Source of the DNA: Reticulitermes lucifugus
Lineage: Eukaryota > Arthropoda > Insecta > Blattodea > Rhinotermitidae
Assembly (NCBI GenBank): GCA_026260175.1
Contig: JAKCWW010001923.1
Location: 15,986 to 59,311 of the forward strand
DNA length: 43,326 nt
Reading direction: 5' to 3'
Positions 41,334-43,326 of this stretch are shown here, one piece after another (within the stretch, counting starts at the first letter, position 1; each line of letters begins with the position of its first letter). Under the pieces are notes generated by a model. The model saw nothing but the letters and a program-made list of their open reading frames with translations. It ran no database searches and was not told the origin of the DNA. The translations under genes and the position numbers were made by a program.

Positions 41334-41434
41334 CTTTGGAAGAGGCTACGGACCTGTCGTAAGACAGACTACAGAATGAATGACACTGTGTATTCAGATC
41401 TCATCAATATTGTGGCGGAAGTTTGAAATCAAGG
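41334..41434. repeat. LINE type B end remnant and inverted end of element R
   Basis: 41334-41381 (plus) matches the FGRGYGPVVRQT end of LINE type B. 41401-41434 matches, inverted, the flank of the palindrome at 32221 and the repeat at 37915 (TCTCATCAATATTGTGGCGG). Together with 37915 it brackets the two LINEs in inverted orientation. Confidence 0.6.
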
Positions 41435-41629
41435 TCAGTACTATAATGTTCGTTTGTTTCTTGGTTTGTCACTGGCATTAGTAGCAGATGAAAGTTATCA
41501 AATTAATGTTCATAATAATGAATTCAGAATGAGCAGCAACTTTATTCAACTAAAGGCACTATCAAACAATTAGAAAGCAGTTACTTTGGAAAAAATTACA
41601 ATTAATTTTTTTTCTAGTTACTTCCAGTC

Positions 41630-41635
41630 TTTATT
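41630..41635 (-). promoter_or_regulatory. Poly(A) signal AATAAA
   Basis: The minus-strand hexamer lies about 49 nt after the TGA of the gene at 41684-42610, at the right distance for 3' end formation. Confidence 0.5.
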
Positions 41636-41683
41636 GTCATACATGAGACTGTAAGTCTGGCTTTGATAATCTGCACTGGAATG

Positions 41684-42610
41684 TCATTTTGTACACTTAG
41701 GAATGCAGTTCTTAATATATGCAAGGTCACTTTTAATTTTTGAAGTTATTTCACGCTGTTCACGTTCAGAAAGAAAATTCTGAAGATCCTCAACAAGCTG
41801 CTTGCACTGGCTCTTGGTAATATGCTGAGCAATAATTTTACCACATTGGGAAGTGTTCAGAACACCTGCTGATAGTAAGCACACCACCAGCGTTATGAGC
41901 CCTGTTATTTCCTCCCGTGAGATAACATTCTCATTCTCAAACACTTCAATCTCGGCATCTTTATCAGATTCTTGAAGGTCAGTGGAGTCTGAGCTCGACT
42001 GTTTGGTGAGGTTGCTGTTGACAGCTTTCGATTCTGAAGACTGCAAACTTTTATATCTGTGGTGAACATACTTGGCAGTGGCTATAATCACGTTTGCTGC
42101 AATTCTTACTACATACTTTCTATTCCTGAACATGGCCCATACAATTACAGGTGTGGCTAAACTGAGTTGTGCTGCCTCATTAGTGTCTGTAGTTTCCCAT
42201 GCTTCGTAATACATGTATAAAATTAATTTCTCAATTACAGTAGAAGCCATTACACACAACACTGAAACAAACTTATCAGACGTACGCCCGGTATCTTTTA
42301 GATACAGTAATTGTCTCTTGACATAATATGCTATTGTAACACAGATAGCAGGACAGTACCTTATCTGTTTGATAGAACTTTGTGCAATACACCCGCGTGA
42401 CTCTATGTTAATGAGGCTACCCAGTATCTTATGGTCGGTTCTTATATTATGACATTTCTTTCGACCTGATGCACATGACAGAATACTGCTCAAATTCTTC
42501 GATTTATCTCGCGCTGTTCTTAATGCAGGTGTTGTTACGATATTTCGGACTTTAGGCACAAAAATAATTCGCAAGAACGGTCGAATCACCGAACCCCAAG
42601 GATTTGTCAT
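41684..42610 (-). CDS. Unrecognised 308-residue protein, single exon, possible mitochondrial or membrane protein
   Basis: The first ATG in the open frame is at 42610-42608. The frame stays open upstream to a TAA at 42685-42683 but lacks another ATG, so I start here. The first 34 residues contain six Arg/Lys and no Asp/Glu (MTNPWGSVIRPFLRIIFVPK), which resembles a mitochondrial import presequence. Several hydrophobic stretches follow: CPAICVTIAYYV, VLCVMASTVIEKLILYMYY, TPVIVWAMF and GLITLVVCLLSAGVL. A Ser/Asp/Glu-rich linker (SSSDSTDLQESDKDAEIEV) lies at about 215-235. The tail is charged and helical (NFLSEREQREITSKIKSD). I do not recognise the family. No transposon signature is seen. A splice acceptor (ccgactgcaag) upstream could add a 5' exon. 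It is single-exon unless that is used. Confidence 0.55.
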   Translation of the reverse strand: MTNPWGSVIRPFLRIIFVPKVRNIVTTPALRTARDKSKNLSSILSCASGRKKCHNIRTDHKILGSLINIESRGCIAQSSIKQIRYCPAICVTIAYYVKRQLLYLKDTGRTSDKFVSVLCVMASTVIEKLILYMYYEAWETTDTNEAAQLSLATPVIVWAMFRNRKYVVRIAANVIIATAKYVHHRYKSLQSSESKAVNSNLTKQSSSDSTDLQESDKDAEIEVFENENVISREEITGLITLVVCLLSAGVLNTSQCGKIIAQHITKSQCKQLVEDLQNFLSEREQREITSKIKSDLAYIKNCIPKCTK

Positions 42611-43194
42611 AATGCTGCGTACTGCTACTTCCAGCACACTTGAAAACACATCTTCTCGCTTGCAGTCGGATAGTGTATTTATTTACGGAGTCGACAGTAT
42701 TACACAGTTGTAGTTCTAGCATTTCACACATCCCAAAATTTGTGTTGACGACAAAATTAAAACTGCACACCTCTGTGCGGGGAAAACCCCTACTCTGTAC
42801 ACCACCACACGTCTTGCTTTCACAGACTGAGTGAATGTTAATCCGTGGCAACGCGACCAATTATGCAACGTACTTGGAACGTTGTCAAACCTCGCCTCTA
42901 CCGGTACCTCAGAGAACTACGCGTATGAGAAGCCCATTCCATTCGATAATAGTCGATTGCAATTCCTGTAATTCTACAGAAGAAAACAATTTCTTCTAGT
43001 CGTTAACACCACTTCAATTCTCTGTACACTACATACGTTATAACAAGAAGAGGAATTTACATTATATCATTAAATATAAATTTGCATTGCATTTCACATG
43101 AGGAAATGACATCTCTTTTCCTACACATTGCAGTATGCTATACAGACAATTGTTTCCATCAGGAGAGTACATTAATCATTTCCTTGTAGCTAAA
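42611..43194. other. Upstream of the 41684-42610 gene, no gene assigned
   Basis: It probably contains this gene's 5' untranslated region and promoter. CG-rich spots around 42770-42910 may mark it. Open frames on both strands lack recognisable content. Confidence 0.3.
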
Positions 43195-43326
43195 CTAACT
43201 CCATGGAGCAGTCTTTCTTGAGAAGGTAGCAGATTGTCAGCTAGTCAAGAAATTCAACGCGTTTTATGGAACCCAAAGGTTCATTACCACATTCACAAGA
43301 GCCCGCCACCTGTCCCTATTCTGAGC
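43195..43326 (-). pseudogene. LINE type A fragment, C-terminal end, cut by window edge
   Basis: Right to left: a block like [18 protein letters not shown], a stop, then NALNFLTS, a stop, and the untranslated tail with CTCCATGGAGTTAGTTTAGC. This is the same family as at 4880-5740 and continues beyond the right edge. Confidence 0.8.

Noticed and set aside
42611..42682. Longer N-terminus for the 41684-42610 gene
   Set aside because: The frame is open upstream to 42682 but has no ATG. A GTG start is not expected in an insect nuclear gene.

Overview
The window looks like insect nuclear DNA: AT-rich, intron-containing genes, many degraded retrotransposons and DNA transposons, and no operons. Two non-LTR retrotransposon families (types A and B below) have protein tails that I associate with cockroach and termite genomes, so Blattodea is my best guess. 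That is recognition from memory, not proof.

Three minus-strand genes can be read. (1) Crk, the SH2-SH3-SH3 adapter, has six coding exons between 18343 and 11516. They join in frame to 271 codons, the length I recall for fly Crk. (2) A LEM-domain protein of the inner nuclear membrane (emerin/bocksbeutel type) has five coding exons between 34527 and 27303 that join to 295 codons. An 85-nt third exon is required by reading phase and was found by hand. (3) An intronless gene for a 308-residue protein that I do not recognise lies at 42610-41684. On the plus strand, 20001-20182 looks like the last coding exon of a fourth gene, with a poly(A) signal 20 nt after its stop.

The rest is mobile or repetitive. 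1-696 is a 47-bp satellite array running off the left edge. 697-11500 holds degraded LINE and mariner pieces and much unassigned sequence. The Crk introns carry a SINE, a LINE fragment and an inverted-repeat element. 20200-27300 is mostly unassigned, with a small SINE tail and a hairpin element. Intron 3 of the LEM gene contains an almost intact 2.5-kb piggyBac element, antisense to the gene, with TTAA ends and two coding lesions. Introns 1 and 3 of the same gene also hold two short hAT elements and a palindrome. 36600-37725 is a run of two SINEs and one hAT element, each with target-site duplications. 38035-41067 holds two LINEs meeting head to head.

The most unusual pattern is a short motif, CTGAnGA, then a small stem, then GAAAC, found at six or seven places. 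Four of these sit in or next to inverted-repeat elements. It resembles the conserved core of hammerhead ribozymes, but I could not find a complete ribozyme.
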